DNA of 64,000 nt from Candidatus Palibaumannia cicadellinicola (GCF_001269425.1 NZ_CP011787.1:1-64000); one strand, 5' to 3'. Positions 22,408 to 33,818 are shown, counted from the stretch's first letter. The notes: generated from the sequence alone by a model not told the origin. Program-made: numbers and translations.

Positions 22408-23007
22408 ATGCTATTAATGACATTTATCATGTCTGTGTTAGAAATATTGCTTCAGCACTTACTGATATTTTTAAAAAATCAGAAAAATTTTGCTGATAAG
22501 TATATTAGTCTTAAAAGTAAAGTATTAAAAATTGAATTAGCTGAGTTTAATCAACCTATTATTTTAGTATTTAGTGAAAAAAATATAGATGTTCTTAATT
22601 ATTGGCATGATTTAGTAGACTGCACAATTAATACTAATTTAAGTACATTGCTTACTTTATCAGATAGTAAATACCTAATGCAGTTAATTAAAGAAGGCGA
22701 TGATGAAATTATCAAACAATTAATATCATTAATACAAATTATAGAATGGGATATAGCAGAAATTTTATCGTTGTTTTTAGGTGATATAGCAGCAGAATTT
22801 ATTACAAGTATATTAAGACTTATTACATCTAATCTTACTAATCAATTAAATTTTTTAAGAGCAAGAATAATGATTGCTATTACTGATGAGTGGCACATAG
22901 CACCATCAATGCAAGAATTAGCTTCTTTTTATCAAGAAATTCATGAAGTTCATCTGGTAGCAGAACAATTATTAACTTATATTACCAAGCTAGAAAATAG
23001 GATTTAG
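22408..23007 (+). CDS. ubiJ: Ubiquinone biosynthesis accessory factor UbiJ
   Basis: UbiJ carries an SCP2 lipid-binding domain and is thought to present polyprenyl intermediates to the Ubi complex. 199 aa (E. coli 201). Conservation is moderate: SKVLKIELAEFNQPIILVFSEKNIDVL aligns with the SCP2 domain, GDIAAEFITSILRL with the middle, and a C-terminal coiled coil follows. Identity rests partly on position between ubiE and ubiB. Several ATGs lie at the start (22408, 22417, 22429) and the exact one is uncertain. Only three bases before ubiB. Confidence 0.88.
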   Translation: MLLMTFIMSVLEILLQHLLIFLKNQKNFADKYISLKSKVLKIELAEFNQPIILVFSEKNIDVLNYWHDLVDCTINTNLSTLLTLSDSKYLMQLIKEGDDEIIKQLISLIQIIEWDIAEILSLFLGDIAAEFITSILRLITSNLTNQLNFLRARIMIAITDEWHIAPSMQELASFYQEIHEVHLVAEQLLTYITKLENRI

Positions 23008-23010
23008 CCT

Positions 23011-24645
23011 ATGATTTTAGGAGACATCCAACGTTTTTATTTAATTATCAGAGTCATGCTTAACTATGGACTAGATGAGCTAATACCAGTAACAAGGTTC
23101 ACTTTACCATTAAGGTTAGTATTAAAATTGATGTTCTGGATACCAAATCTTAATAAAGATTTAACAATTGGTGAACGACTACGCCTAGCTTTACAAGAAT
23201 TAGGACCAGTATGGATTAAGTTAGGTCAAATGTTATCTACCCGTCGTGATTTATTTATGCAATCAATAGTAGATCAGCTAACTATGTTACAAGATAGGGT
23301 ACAGCCATTTGATGGCGAATTAGCACGACAGCATATAGAACATTACATGGGACAACCTGTAGAACATTTTTTTTACCAATTTGAACAAGAGCCACTTGCT
23401 TCTGCATCTATCGCTCAAGTTCATACCGCGATATTAAAAAAAAATGGTAAAAATGTAGTAATAAAAGTAATTCGTCCAGATATTATGACAATAATTAAAG
23501 CAGATATGCGTTTGATGTCCAGATTAGCAATATGGTTAACGCGCTTACTACCAGCAAGTAGACGTTTTCGTCCTATTGAAGTTGTACTAGAGTACGAAAA
23601 AAAATTATTAGATGAACTAAATTTATTACGAGAAGCAGCTAATTCTATTCAGTTACGGCGTAACTTTGCTGATAGTCCAATGTTATATATTCCAGAAGTA
23701 TATCCTGATTATTGTAGTGAAAAAATTATGGTAATGGAACGTATTTATGGTATCCCAGTTAATGACGTAGTTGCTTTAAAAAAGCAAGGTACTAATATGA
23801 AACTATTAGCAGAAAGAGGGGTACAAGTATTTTTTACACAAGTTTTTCGTGATAGTTTTTTTCACGGAGATATGCATCCTGGTAATATTTTTGTTAGTTA
23901 TGAACATCCAGATAATCCAAAGTATATCGGTATTGACTGTGGTATTGTTGGTTCTTTGAATAAAAAAGATCAACGCTATTTAGCAGAAAATTTTATTGCT
24001 TTTTTTAACCGAGATTACCGTAAAGTTGCTGAATTACATATAGATTCAGGTTGGGTACCACCTGATACTAATGTGGAAGATTTTGAGTTTTCTCTACGTG
24101 TTGTTTGTGAGCTAATGTTCGAAAAACCATTATCAGAAATATCATTTGGTCACGTATTGCTTAATTTATTCAATACTGCAAAACGTTTTAATATGGAAGT
24201 ACAGCCACAATTAGTACTTTTACAAAAAACTTTATTTTATATTGAAGGAGTTGGACGTCAACTTTATCCACAACTAGACTTATGGAAAACTGCTAAACCT
24301 TTTTTAGAAGACTGGATAAAAGATCAAATTGGTTTATATGCTTTATTCAGTGCTATTAAGTATAGAGCACCTTATTGGGCAGAGAAACTACCAGAATTAC
24401 CTGAACTATTGTATGAAGGCGTTAAGAATCATAATATGTTAAAAAAAAGCTTAAACTTAATTGTATTTGAATTACGAGAACAGCGTATTAGACATAGTAA
24501 GGCTTATTTAATATTGAGCGCTATATTATTGTTTATTGGTATTTTTGTACTTTTATATGATCATTACGCAGAAGTAGTACCTATATTACTAGTTGTATCA
24601 GGAATAATAGGTTGTGTTTTAAGCTGGAAGCTCCTCCAATCATAG
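23011..24645 (+). CDS. ubiB: Ubiquinone biosynthesis protein kinase-like UbiB
   Basis: Atypical ABC1/ADCK-family kinase-like protein needed for ubiquinone synthesis. 544 aa (E. coli 546). The family motif [11 protein letters not shown] is at about residues 70-80, the ATPase-like motif ASIAQVH near 130, the kinase-like [13 protein letters not shown] and GIDCGIVG near 290-315, and two C-terminal membrane segments (about 497-542). It is nearly continuous with ubiJ, so translation is probably coupled. Confidence 0.96.
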   Translation: MILGDIQRFYLIIRVMLNYGLDELIPVTRFTLPLRLVLKLMFWIPNLNKDLTIGERLRLALQELGPVWIKLGQMLSTRRDLFMQSIVDQLTMLQDRVQPFDGELARQHIEHYMGQPVEHFFYQFEQEPLASASIAQVHTAILKKNGKNVVIKVIRPDIMTIIKADMRLMSRLAIWLTRLLPASRRFRPIEVVLEYEKKLLDELNLLREAANSIQLRRNFADSPMLYIPEVYPDYCSEKIMVMERIYGIPVNDVVALKKQGTNMKLLAERGVQVFFTQVFRDSFFHGDMHPGNIFVSYEHPDNPKYIGIDCGIVGSLNKKDQRYLAENFIAFFNRDYRKVAELHIDSGWVPPDTNVEDFEFSLRVVCELMFEKPLSEISFGHVLLNLFNTAKRFNMEVQPQLVLLQKTLFYIEGVGRQLYPQLDLWKTAKPFLEDWIKDQIGLYALFSAIKYRAPYWAEKLPELPELLYEGVKNHNMLKKSLNLIVFELREQRIRHSKAYLILSAILLFIGIFVLLYDHYAEVVPILLVVSGIIGCVLSWKLLQS

Positions 24646-24749
24646 TAATGATGCATATTAATATTTTTATATTAAATTAATTTAATTATTGTAACAAACA
24701 AGTTAGTACTATTAATCATGCAATTTAATCAAAAATAAAAAAATGGCAG

Positions 24750-25583
24750 GTGGTGTTTCAGTTAATGCGTATACAGCAGCCTATTGGCTCACTATTATTA
24801 TTATGGCCAACACTATGGGCACTATGGTTAGCAAGTAATGGTTTACCTAGTAAAAAGTATCTAATAATTTTTATTATCGGGGTCTTTTTGATGCGATCAG
24901 CTGGTTGTGTTATTAATGATTTTTTAGATCGTAATATAGATAGTTATGTAAAACGCACAAACGGCAGACCGCTACCTAGCGGTCTTATTAAAGAAATAGA
25001 AGTAAAAATTGTTTTCGTTGTATTAGTTATGATTTCCTTTGCTTTAGTATTAATATTGAATGCAATGACTATTGCATTATCTATAGTTGCACTTACATTA
25101 GCATGTATTTATCCATTAATGAAACGCTATATCAGTATCCCACAATTAGTACTTGCTACTGCATTTAGTTGGTCTATTCCAATGGTTTTCGCATCAGTAT
25201 GTCATTGCTTACCTGCATGCTGTTGGCTGTTGTTTATGGCTAATCTAACATGGACTATAGCTTATGATACTCAATATGCTATGGTAGATAGAGATGATGA
25301 TGTATGCATTGGTATAAAATCTACAGCTATTTTATTTGGTCGTTTAGATCGTATTATTATCGGAATATTACAAATAATTATGCTATTATTATTAGTAATA
25401 ATTGGTTGGTTAATGGCGTTAGGATTTATTTTCTATACTACCCTACTTGGGGTAGTAATACTTTTCATATGGCAGCAAAAACTGATTTTTTTCCGTAATC
25501 GTAAGGCTTGTTTTAAAGCATTTTTGAATAATAATTACGTCGGTATGTTGATATTTATCGGAATTTTTCTAAGTTATTCATAG
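24750..25583 (+). CDS. ubiA: 4-hydroxybenzoate octaprenyltransferase
   Basis: Membrane prenyltransferase joining 4-hydroxybenzoate to the polyprenyl chain. Both aspartate motifs are present: [15 protein letters not shown] (NDxxDxxxD) and [13 protein letters not shown]; about eight membrane helices. 277 aa from a GTG at 24750 ([13 protein letters not shown]); a later ATG at 24765 has AGGTGG ten bases upstream and is equally possible. The E. coli N-terminal 12 or so residues are missing: an upstream ATG (24718) reads MQFNQK and stops, out of phase, next to a seven-A run. ubiC, adjacent in E. coli, is absent. The pair ubiA(+)/plsB(-) is as in E. coli. Confidence 0.94.
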   Translation: MVFQLMRIQQPIGSLLLLWPTLWALWLASNGLPSKKYLIIFIIGVFLMRSAGCVINDFLDRNIDSYVKRTNGRPLPSGLIKEIEVKIVFVVLVMISFALVLILNAMTIALSIVALTLACIYPLMKRYISIPQLVLATAFSWSIPMVFASVCHCLPACCWLLFMANLTWTIAYDTQYAMVDRDDDVCIGIKSTAILFGRLDRIIIGILQIIMLLLLVIIGWLMALGFIFYTTLLGVVILFIWQQKLIFFRNRKACFKAFLNNNYVGMLIFIGIFLSYS

Positions 25584-25597
25584 TTTTGTATGATAAC

Positions 25598-28060
25598 TTA
25601 ATGTTGTTTAATATTTATTGAACTAGTAATAATTATTTTAATTTTTTGTTTAATTAGTGTGTTCACCACATAATATATGTTTTTTATTTTGCTAGTGCTC
25701 ATCTCGTTACTATAAGTATCATTAATATAATTTTCATTATATAGGGTATTGATAATACTATAAAAAATAGATTTATCGAATAAATCTGGTGCATTAATAC
25801 TATGTGCTATGTGGTTTGCAACAAGCAAACTTTTTTTTTCTAAAATACTACGATTAATCTGCGGATTATAATATTTTAATGATAAAATTATCGCATAACG
25901 TAGTATTGTATCTTGTCCACTTACAGCTAATAGCTCTAGGATATTTATCCTATCCATAATAGGATAAAATTTATGATGTTTTTCTTCTAATAATCTCTGC
26001 CTATGTAATTCTATAATTAAATTGTCTATAAATGATGGTAATTCATTGGTACTAAATCGCATGAATAATTCTATTTTTAACATAGGATAAAAGCATAAAA
26101 TATGCTGATGTAGTTGTTGACGACTAACCCCAGGAACATTAATGATCATCATAGCAACTAAAGAAGGTAAAATAAATAAATGCTGAATATTATTGCGGTA
26201 ATAAGTAATTCCGGCTGCTTGATAATTTGATAAAAAAATTATATCGCTCATTGTATTATGTACTACACTAAACTTATTTAGTGCTAATGCATGTTTTAGT
26301 ATAGCTTCAGGCGTAATATTTGGTATAGTAACTTCAGGGGCATAGGGAACATTACGTAATAACTCAAGATAGCACTGGAGTTGTGAAATTAATTGATGAC
26401 TATTAAGTAAATATGCATACTGATATGATGCTAATAGCACTATAGCACATAAATTTATCGCATTAACTGCTACTGCGTTATTAATTTTTATCATAATAGT
26501 AATAGCTATATTATCAACAGTAGTCGTTAGCCAATCTGGTCTAGGGTTGCTAGTAGTGATATTAGTTGCTATTTTATTGATATTGTTGCGCCACTGCGGA
26601 ACTTGCTGATTAAGCCAATTTACTAGTTGTATTGGTTCACCAAAATTAACATATCCAATGCCAAGATTACGTAATTTACGTAATCCACAAAACATATGTA
26701 TTAATCCATCTTTCTTTTTTTCTTTACCGCATAATTCTTTAATATATGTAGTTACTTCTATTACATGCTCATAGCCAATATATATAGGCACAATAGTGAT
26801 CGGTCGTGTACTGGCGCGCAACATAGATTGAATAGTGATAGTTAGAGTACCTTTTTTTGGATCTAGTAATCTGCCAGTACGTGAACGACTACCTTCTAAA
26901 AAATATTCCAAAGAGTAACCGCTAGAGAATAGTTCATATAGATATTCTCTAAATATAGCAGAATAAAGCTTATTTTTCTTGAAAGTACGATGTATAAAAA
27001 AAGCTCCTAATCTACGAAAAATATTACCTACTGGCCAAAAATTTAGGTTAATACCTGCTGCAATATGTGGTGGAACTAAACCTATATGATATAAAACGTA
27101 AGAAAGTAAAAGATAGTCCATATGACTACGGTGACATGGTATATAAACCATCTCATGTCCCTTTTCTGCTAATTGAATAATTCTATTTGTATGACGTACA
27201 TGTAAGCCTTGATACATAAGGTTCCAGGTCAAACCTAATATGCGATCTGATATGCGTATAGCTTCATACGAAAAATTAGAGGCAATTTCGTCCATTAGTG
27301 CAATCGCTTTTTGCTGTGATTGCTTTAATGATATTTTTTTGCTAATTGCTTCATCTTGCACCAATTTATTAATATTATTAGAAGCTAGTAATTTTTTAAA
27401 TAAATTCTTACGTACCGGTAATCTAGGTCCCATAGTGACTATTTTCTGACGGGCGAAGTTAATGCTGACTAAACGAGCTAATTTTTTTGCAAGAGTATGA
27501 GTATTATCTGTACTATGGTGTATATATATATCACGTATTTTTAAAGGATTAGAGAAATGAACAAAACTATCACGACCTAACCATAGTAAAGATATTATTT
27601 TTTTTATACCTTGAAGTAGGAGCATGTTATTATTTATTTGATTTTTAGATATATCCCTACCAGGAGAGCGTCCATACATAACTAATACTGGAATAATTTG
27701 CACATTCAACCAGGTATATTTTTTTGATAAATGAAGATATTTCTGAAATAAAGCTAAGTTTTGCTGTAGTATCGTACCTCTAAAACTTAGAATTTGGCTA
27801 TTTTTTATAAAAATATAACGCTTAAGTTTAATACCATAGATATTTATTGGTTCTATAGGATCTGGTAACCCATGTTTTATACACTGTATCCGCATAGTTA
27901 ATAAATCTAATGTAGAGTTAGATGGCAGTATATATATAATTGGTTGCTGTAAATATAAACCTATTTTTTTAATAAAAAATTTAGGAATAACTTGACTTTT
28001 AACTAAAAACTTTAATGGTATAGATAATACCATATAGTATATAGTACGCCAATTTAACAT
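25598..28060 (-). CDS. plsB: Glycerol-3-phosphate 1-O-acyltransferase
   Basis: Inner-membrane enzyme that puts the first acyl chain on sn-glycerol-3-phosphate, the entry to phospholipid synthesis. 820 aa (E. coli 807). The acyltransferase catalytic motif [15 protein letters not shown] (HX4D) is near residue 315, followed by [25 protein letters not shown] and [11 protein letters not shown], the four standard motifs. The remaining N- and C-terminal regions are recognisable but more diverged. It supplies lysophosphatidate for the pathway that includes PssA here. Confidence 0.95.
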   Translation of the reverse strand: MLNWRTIYYMVLSIPLKFLVKSQVIPKFFIKKIGLYLQQPIIYILPSNSTLDLLTMRIQCIKHGLPDPIEPINIYGIKLKRYIFIKNSQILSFRGTILQQNLALFQKYLHLSKKYTWLNVQIIPVLVMYGRSPGRDISKNQINNNMLLLQGIKKIISLLWLGRDSFVHFSNPLKIRDIYIHHSTDNTHTLAKKLARLVSINFARQKIVTMGPRLPVRKNLFKKLLASNNINKLVQDEAISKKISLKQSQQKAIALMDEIASNFSYEAIRISDRILGLTWNLMYQGLHVRHTNRIIQLAEKGHEMVYIPCHRSHMDYLLLSYVLYHIGLVPPHIAAGINLNFWPVGNIFRRLGAFFIHRTFKKNKLYSAIFREYLYELFSSGYSLEYFLEGSRSRTGRLLDPKKGTLTITIQSMLRASTRPITIVPIYIGYEHVIEVTTYIKELCGKEKKKDGLIHMFCGLRKLRNLGIGYVNFGEPIQLVNWLNQQVPQWRNNINKIATNITTSNPRPDWLTTTVDNIAITIMIKINNAVAVNAINLCAIVLLASYQYAYLLNSHQLISQLQCYLELLRNVPYAPEVTIPNITPEAILKHALALNKFSVVHNTMSDIIFLSNYQAAGITYYRNNIQHLFILPSLVAMMIINVPGVSRQQLHQHILCFYPMLKIELFMRFSTNELPSFIDNLIIELHRQRLLEEKHHKFYPIMDRINILELLAVSGQDTILRYAIILSLKYYNPQINRSILEKKSLLVANHIAHSINAPDLFDKSIFYSIINTLYNENYINDTYSNEMSTSKIKNIYYVVNTLIKQKIKIIITSSINIKQH

Positions 28061-28136
28061 TTCTATGTAAAGTCTCGTGCTTAATGAAGGTTAAAATGCT
28101 AGCTGCTAGCTACTAGCTAAATACAAATTTAGTGAT

Positions 28137-28165
28137 AAATAACTATGATTTGCAATCAGTTATTT
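28137..28165 (-). terminator. Possible trpS terminator hairpin
   Basis: AAATAACT (28137-28144) pairs with AGTTATTT (28158-28165), and inside it GATT (28147-28150) with AATC (28154-28157), leaving a two-base bulge. It lies just past the trpS stop on the minus strand. There is no clear T run behind it, so the role is uncertain. Confidence 0.3.
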
Positions 28166-28195
28166 ATTTAAGTAATTTATGCAATAAAGTATTTA

Positions 28196-29209
28196 TTATT
28201 TTTCACGAAAAATACCTACTGCATCATATACTTTAGCTAGCGTTAAACTAGCATAGTTACGTGCTTTTTCTGCTCCTTCACGTAACACCTGACTTAGATA
28301 AGATTCGTCTGCACGTAGTATAACATAACGATCCTGCAGTGACTTCAGCATATCTGATACTGAACTAGCTACAGAAAATTTTAAATTACTATACATTTTT
28401 CCTGAAAAATAAATTTCTAAATTAGCTATAGAAGTACCACTAACGCAGGATAAAATATTAAGTAAGTTAGAAACTCCAGGCTTGTTTACTGGATCAAAAT
28501 AAACTTTAGGTGGATAGTCTGAATCTGTAACAGCATTATTTATTTTTTTTACTACAGACTTGGGATCTTCTAATAACATTATTACGTTATTCTGGTTTGC
28601 AGATGATTTAGACATTTTTTTTAAAGGATCTAGTAATGACATAATACGTGCACCACAATCAGGAATTAATGGTTCAGGTATTGTAAATATATTGCTGCTA
28701 TAAATAGTATTAAAACGTTTGGCAATATTACGAATCAGCTCAATATGTTGTTTTTGATCTTCACCTACCGGAACTTTATTTGCTTGATACAAAAGAACAT
28801 CTGCGGCCATTAGTATAGGATAGCTAAAAAGTCCCGCGTTGATATTATCAGCATAACTGGTAGATTTATACTTAAACTGCGTCATTCGGCTCAGTTCTCC
28901 GAAGTAAGTATAACAATGTAATAACCAGCTTAATTGACTATGTTCTGGTACAGAAGATTGAAGAAATACTGTACTTTTTTTTGGATCTATTCCACAAGCA
29001 AGATATAGTGCAATAAAATCCATAGATGTTTTACGTAGCTGAGTTGCTGACTGTTTTATAGTCAAAGCATGTAAATCTACGATACAATATAAGCACTCAT
29101 AATCATTATCATTTTGTATTCTAACCCATTGACTTAATGCACCTATATAGTTACCAATAGTTAATTTTCCTGAAGGTTGTGCACCGCTAAAAATAATTGG
29201 TTTAATCAT
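28196..29209 (-). CDS. trpS: Tryptophanyl-tRNA synthetase
   Basis: Class I synthetase charging tRNA-Trp. 337 aa (E. coli 334). The HIGH-equivalent is in [18 protein letters not shown] near the N-terminus and the KMSKS loop in [11 protein letters not shown] near residue 195. It follows rpe on the minus strand with gph missing, the E. coli order. The cell therefore uses tryptophan but no trp synthesis genes are in view. Confidence 0.96.
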   Translation of the reverse strand: MIKPIIFSGAQPSGKLTIGNYIGALSQWVRIQNDNDYECLYCIVDLHALTIKQSATQLRKTSMDFIALYLACGIDPKKSTVFLQSSVPEHSQLSWLLHCYTYFGELSRMTQFKYKSTSYADNINAGLFSYPILMAADVLLYQANKVPVGEDQKQHIELIRNIAKRFNTIYSSNIFTIPEPLIPDCGARIMSLLDPLKKMSKSSANQNNVIMLLEDPKSVVKKINNAVTDSDYPPKVYFDPVNKPGVSNLLNILSCVSGTSIANLEIYFSGKMYSNLKFSVASSVSDMLKSLQDRYVILRADESYLSQVLREGAEKARNYASLTLAKVYDAVGIFREK

Positions 29210-29286
29210 TAGATAAATTATATATATAAATATTACTAATTAGTAGTTTATAAATTTTGTGTGATTTTTAAAAATAAATAATATTG

Positions 29287-29964
29287 TTATTTACCCACAA
29301 CTAATGAAATAGCGTTACGCATTGCGTTAATAACAGTATGATAATTTTTTTGGCTAAAAATAGCTGAACCTGCGACAAAAGTATCTGCTCCTGCAATAGC
29401 AATAGTACCTATATTTTCTATATTAATGCCGCCATCTACTTCAAGACGGATCTCTCTATTATAGAAATTAATTATTTTTCGTACCTTTCTTATTTTGTCT
29501 ATAGTAGATGAAATGAAAGATTGACCACTAAAACCTGGATTAACCGACATTAACAAAATCATATCAATTTTATCTATTACATATTCTAAACATTCAAGTG
29601 ATGTAGCAGGATTAAATACTAGTCCTGCTTTACAACCATGTGCTTTAATTAGCTGCAGAGAACTATCGATATGTTCTGATGCTTCTTTATGGAAAGAAAT
29701 ATAATTAGCACCTGCATTTGCAAAAGAAATAATTAAATTATCTACTGGCTTAACCATTAGGTGCACATCTATTGGTGCATTAATACCGTATTTACGTAAT
29801 GCTGTTAATACTAATGGGCCAATAGTAATATTTGGTACATAGTGATTATCCATAACATCAAAATGTACTAAGTCAGCACCAGCTGATACTACTCGTGCAG
29901 TATCTTCACCTAAACAAGCAAAGTCAGCTGATAAAATAGATGGTGCTATCCAAAAGTTTTTCAT
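29287..29964 (-). CDS. rpe: Ribulose-phosphate 3-epimerase
   Basis: Interconverts ribulose-5-phosphate and xylulose-5-phosphate in the pentose phosphate pathway, which supplies ribose for the purine genes here. 225 aa, the E. coli length. TIM-barrel signatures: [49 protein letters not shown] and EVDGGIN. About 77 bases upstream of trpS on the same strand. Confidence 0.97.
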   Translation of the reverse strand: MKNFWIAPSILSADFACLGEDTARVVSAGADLVHFDVMDNHYVPNITIGPLVLTALRKYGINAPIDVHLMVKPVDNLIISFANAGANYISFHKEASEHIDSSLQLIKAHGCKAGLVFNPATSLECLEYVIDKIDMILLMSVNPGFSGQSFISSTIDKIRKVRKIINFYNREIRLEVDGGINIENIGTIAIAGADTFVAGSAIFSQKNYHTVINAMRNAISLVVGK

Positions 29965-30335
29965 AATATGAAAAATTCATTTATATTTATTATATTTAAC
30001 TAAACATATCTAATTAATATTATCTCCTAAATATGTCAGGTATTTTTATTACGTAATTGCGTACTATAGCACTACAAATTTTAATTTAAGTATTCAATAT
30101 AGTAATTTTTACATACTAACTTTATCTCAGTAGTACCAAGTTTATGCTACAACTAGTAAGTAATGTAGTAAAAATTTTTTACTATTTAATAAATTTCAAA
30201 ATACCATACCGCTTTCATAGTAATATACTCTTATTTAGTAAGATAGTAATAGTTATTAGATATAACCTAGGTAGTAATTAGTTCATACCATAACATTGAT
30301 CAAAAAACACACTTGATAATAATAAACATTAATTA
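29965..30335. other. Gene-free gap where aroB, damX and dam lie in E. coli
   Basis: About 370 AT-rich bases between aroK and rpe. I searched the minus strand for AroB, DamX and Dam pieces. One stretch (VYYYESGMVF) faintly recalls the AroB HGEAVAAGMVM motif, but it is too short to claim. No hairpin of note. Confidence 0.4.
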
Positions 30336-30863
30336 TTAGTTATTACGTTCTAGTATACTGATAATTTGATAAGCAACAAACTTAGCGCTGTGTTCATTAG
30401 CACTAATAGTGATATCAGCGATTTCTTCATATAAATGGTTACGTTCTCGTGCCAATGCTTCTAATACTTCTCTTGGGGGTATTTCAACTTGTTGTAATAA
30501 TGGACGTTTCTTATCACGCTGCGTACGTAACAGCTGTTTTTCAATAGTAGTTTCTAGATAAATAACTACTCCACGTGCAGAAAGACGATTACGTGTTTCT
30601 CTAGATTTTATCGAGCCTCCTCCAGTAGCAAGTACTATTCCTTGTTTCTCTGTAAGTTCGTTAATTACTTTTTCTTCTCTATAACGGAAACCATCTTCAC
30701 CTTCTAAGTCAAATACCCAGCCTACATCAGCACCAGTGCGTCGCTCAATTTCTTGATCAGAATCAAAAAATTCCATATTAAGCTGTTGAGCCAACTGACG
30801 ACCAATAGTGCTTTTACCAGCACCCATAGGCCCAACAAGAAATAGATTTCGTTTCTCTATCAT
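30336..30863 (-). CDS. aroK: Shikimate kinase I
   Basis: Phosphorylates shikimate in the route to chorismate. 175 aa (E. coli 173). P-loop GPMGAGKST at residues 11-19, then [20 protein letters not shown], the shikimate-binding arginine in FRYREE, GGG motif [10 protein letters not shown] and lid arginines [11 protein letters not shown]. One of the best conserved proteins in the window. Retention contrasts with the decayed aroQ at 45.6-46.1 kb, the gene for an earlier step of the same pathway, and with the absence of aroB next to it. Confidence 0.96.
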   Translation of the reverse strand: MIEKRNLFLVGPMGAGKSTIGRQLAQQLNMEFFDSDQEIERRTGADVGWVFDLEGEDGFRYREEKVINELTEKQGIVLATGGGSIKSRETRNRLSARGVVIYLETTIEKQLLRTQRDKKRPLLQQVEIPPREVLEALARERNHLYEEIADITISANEHSAKFVAYQIISILERNN

Positions 30864-31240
30864 ATGTTTTGGTCTTACTATTAAGATTATTGTTAGATGA
30901 CAATCCCGCCAATTGAATTAGTGGCGATACCTAAATTTAACGATAGTATATCTGATAATCAGACTCAAATTATCTTTACATAAACATTATTATGTTTCCT
31001 GCTTTTTGTTATGAAACAATAATTGGATTTAAGAAAAAATTCTTTGTTATTAATTTAGTTTTTATTAAATATAATAAAATTTCTTCTAATATACTTAATT
31101 TGTATACTAGTATATTTATTCTAAATATAGAAAAAAAGTATATTTTTATTGCAAAAAAATTAGGTGTTAATTTTATATTTAAGACTTTAGTTAAGTACTG
31201 AATAAATATTTTTTATAGTTACCTACCTATACTCTATATA
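30864..31240. other. Upstream region of aroK
   Basis: About 375 bases before the aroK start, ending at the pssA stop. It holds a short + strand open frame (30992-31201) of low-complexity K/I/F/N composition that matches no family; I regard it as chance. The aroK promoter should be here. Confidence 0.4.
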
Positions 31241-32608
31241 CTAGATTATTTGATTAATTAATCTGTGAATTAGAATAGGGCGTAATCTACGAATAATTTT
31301 ACGTACATTCACTGGATAATCTGCGATAGATTGTAATTCAGTATAATGATTCAACATTTTTGTATAAGTACGTATCAATGTTAATTCTTGCTCACGCTGG
31401 TAGTATAATTCATTATTAGGATCGTGAATTAATAGCGCATTTTCTAAATCAAGTCGCCAAGAACGCTGATTAAAATTATTACCAGTTAATAATAACCACT
31501 CTTTATCTGCCCACAGACCCTTAATATGATAACTATTTTCGCCATGTTTCCATAATCTTATTATCAATTGACCGTTATCTAAATAATTTTGTAATCCCTT
31601 AATAAAACTACGCAGATTAATTTCATATAAATATGGTAAAATTCCAATTATTTTAAAATGGTTATCAGAGTTTATATAAAAATCGTTAGCAGTTTTATCA
31701 CCAACGATTACTTCAATCTGCTTACCTTTACGTAATTGACTAACTAAATCTCTTGATAACTTTGCAGGCATATTAAAATAAGGGGTACATAGTGTTATAT
31801 TAGTATTTATTGAACAAATAAGGTGATGAATAGTTTGATTTAAAATACTTTTTGTTCCTAAACCTACTAAAGGCGTAATTGTTAATTCATCTTGTGCCGT
31901 ACTTCCTTCATAGCAGTAATCTGCATAGCGTAGAGAGTGCCGAAATAACCTAATATTATAGTTTTTTATATGACAATTAGAACTTTTATTACATGTAATA
32001 TCATTAAGTTTGTTGACTGCTGATTTGGTTAAAAACTGCTGCTTAATGTAAATTAGTAAAGAATCAGCTAACAGTTGGTTATTTATCATATAATATCTAT
32101 CATAACGATACTTATTTTGTTTATGTAAATAAACATTATTTATGCTAGCACCACTGTAAATAACGTTATTATCAACAATAAAACCTTTTAAATGTAGTAT
32201 ACCAAGCGCTTCGCGCGTATTGATAGGAACACCATATACTGGCACATTGACATCAGGATAAGATTCAGCTATCTGATAATACCAGTCAGCATTAGTAGTA
32301 TTTATTGTATTACTACCACCTATACGACTACGTTGTGCTCTATGCAAATCTACTAATACTACTATGTCTATATTAGGATTCACTTTTCTTGCTTGATATA
32401 AGGCATTTAGAATAACTTCACCACCTTGATCTTTCTCTAAATACAGTGATACTATATATATACGATGTTTTGCTCCTAATATAGCTTTCAGTAGCGTATG
32501 ATAAAAATCTTTAGGACTATAAAGCGTTTGTATATCTGCTACATTCTGAGAAATTTTAGGCAATTGTATAAGGTATTGTTGATGTTTATTACTATTTTCT
32601 AAAAACAT
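31241..32608 (-). CDS. pssA: Phosphatidylserine synthase
   Basis: Makes phosphatidylserine from CDP-diacylglycerol and serine, the precursor of phosphatidylethanolamine. 455 aa (E. coli 451), phospholipase-D superfamily. Two HKD motifs: HLKGFIVDNN in the first half and HIKGLWADKEW in the second, with IVGDKTANDFYI and the C-terminal QSIADYPVNVRKIIRRLRP. Membrane-associated peripheral enzyme. Its neighbour yqjA lies elsewhere in E. coli, so this is a block boundary. Confidence 0.96.
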   Translation of the reverse strand: MFLENSNKHQQYLIQLPKISQNVADIQTLYSPKDFYHTLLKAILGAKHRIYIVSLYLEKDQGGEVILNALYQARKVNPNIDIVVLVDLHRAQRSRIGGSNTINTTNADWYYQIAESYPDVNVPVYGVPINTREALGILHLKGFIVDNNVIYSGASINNVYLHKQNKYRYDRYYMINNQLLADSLLIYIKQQFLTKSAVNKLNDITCNKSSNCHIKNYNIRLFRHSLRYADYCYEGSTAQDELTITPLVGLGTKSILNQTIHHLICSINTNITLCTPYFNMPAKLSRDLVSQLRKGKQIEVIVGDKTANDFYINSDNHFKIIGILPYLYEINLRSFIKGLQNYLDNGQLIIRLWKHGENSYHIKGLWADKEWLLLTGNNFNQRSWRLDLENALLIHDPNNELYYQREQELTLIRTYTKMLNHYTELQSIADYPVNVRKIIRRLRPILIHRLINQII

Positions 32609-32681
32609 AATAGTATTAGTGTTAAATGTTTTTAATGATTAATATTTAATGCTATTAACTATACCGTTTTTATTTTTAATA

Positions 32682-33344
32682 TTATTTACTTCTGACAGAA
32701 AATTTTTCACGCAATTTTATTGCACCATAACTAATTAGTCCTATTGTTAATAGCGTCAATGGGAGCAACATCAGGCACAGCATTATTTCTTCTTCATAAT
32801 ATTTAAAATAATTATTTTTTTTCCAATTAAAAAACCCTAGCACAGTTAATATTAACACCCAAAAAAATGCACTCATCCAGTTAAAAAATTGAAAGCGTGA
32901 GTTACTAAGACCAGATAGTCCGGCAATAGTTGGCAGTAAAGTGCGTATAAAGGCAATGAAACGGCCAAATAGTAAAGCTGATAGCCCATGACGATGAAAC
33001 ATTCTATGAGCCCGAATATGATAATTAGGTGGTAAATTTGCTAGCCAGCTATTAACAACACTATTATTTTCTAACCAAGTACCTTGTAGGTAGCTTAACC
33101 AGCTACCTAAGCTTACTGCAATAGTTAGTAGTAGTAAAGTAATAGGAAAAGTTAATATACCTTTAGCAATTAGTACACCTATCAATATTAATAGACTATC
33201 TCCAGGTAGAAAAGCAGCTGGCAGAATTCCATTCTCTAAAAAAAGAATAATGAATACTAATAAATAAGTAGCATATACTAGTTTTGGATCAGAAAATTTT
33301 TGAAAATCCTGTTGCCATAAGGCATGTAATAGTGTTTGTATCAT
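32682..33344 (-). CDS. yqjA: DedA family membrane protein YqjA
   Basis: DedA proteins are inner-membrane proteins needed for proton-motive-force maintenance and envelope integrity, and are related to undecaprenyl-phosphate and phospholipid flippases. 220 aa, the length of E. coli YqjA, with four to five hydrophobic segments. Conserved acidic residues in ILFLENGILPAAFLPGDSLL and the arginine-rich GRFIAFIRTLLPTIAGLSGL motif are intact. In E. coli yqjA lies close to rnpB, as here. Kept as probably the only DedA protein in view, while other envelope genes nearby decay. Confidence 0.9.
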   Translation of the reverse strand: MIQTLLHALWQQDFQKFSDPKLVYATYLLVFIILFLENGILPAAFLPGDSLLILIGVLIAKGILTFPITLLLLTIAVSLGSWLSYLQGTWLENNSVVNSWLANLPPNYHIRAHRMFHRHGLSALLFGRFIAFIRTLLPTIAGLSGLSNSRFQFFNWMSAFFWVLILTVLGFFNWKKNNYFKYYEEEIMLCLMLLPLTLLTIGLISYGAIKLREKFSVRSK

Positions 33345-33394
33345 TTTTCTGGTACATCTTTAGAAGATAAAAATATTAATTTTAATTATACATT

Positions 33395-33404
33395 AAAAAA
33401 AAAA
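33395..33404 (-). terminator. U10 tract ending rnpB
   Basis: Ten consecutive A on the + strand (T on the transcribed sense of rnpB) directly follow the 3' end of the RNase P RNA, whose closing P1 helix (GAAGTTGAC with GTCAACTTC) would act as the terminator stem. Confidence 0.6.
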
Positions 33405-33811
33405 GAAGAAGTTGACCGTTAAGCCGGGTTCTGTCGTGGACAGTCATTCATCTAGACCAGTACTTGCGATCTGGCTCAAGCAGCTTACCTGGGTTATAAG
33501 TACGGGCCGCACTATTTAACCTCTTTTTAGCCTTGCTCCAGGTGGAGTTTACCGTGCCGTAAATTGTTACCAAATACGCGGTGCGCTTTTACCGCACCTT
33601 TTCACCCTTACCTGATCCTATTTATTAATACTTATTTTTTGATCAAGTATAATAAAAATCAATAGGCCATTGGCGGTTTACTTTCTGTTGCACTTGTCGT
33701 AAGTTTGTTTCTACCCCCCAGGCGTTACCTGGCACCTTGCCCTATGGAGCCCGGACTTTCCTCTCCTTCATATTATTGTTAGTATGAAGCAGCGACTGTC
33801 TAGTCAACTTC
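33405..33811 (-). ncRNA. rnpB: RNase P RNA (M1 RNA)
   Basis: Catalytic RNA that matures tRNA 5' ends. Reading the minus strand, the 5' end GAAGTTGACTAGACAGTCGC, the core GAGGAAAGTCCGGGCTCC, GCCAGGTAACGCCTGGGGGG, GGATCAGGTAAGGGTGAAA, GGTAAACTCCACC and the 3' end AGATGAATGACTGTCCACGA match E. coli M1 RNA. P1 is GAAGTTGAC/GTCAACTTC. P3 is cut to a simple stem (CTTCATA/TATGAAG), and P12 is lengthened by a long AT-rich helix (about 33614-33663, roughly 50 bases where E. coli has 14), making about 407 nt against 377. Gene position next to yqjA is as in E. coli. Confidence 0.97.
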
Positions 33812-33818
33812 TAGGCTT

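Noticed and set aside
29965..30335. Possible aroB or dam remains between aroK and rpe.
   Set aside because: Only a five- to six-residue resemblance (SGMV) in one frame, with no second island in order.
30992..31201. 69-codon open frame upstream of aroK.
   Set aside because: Composition is almost all K, I, F, N and V, as expected from translated AT-rich spacer; no start signal.
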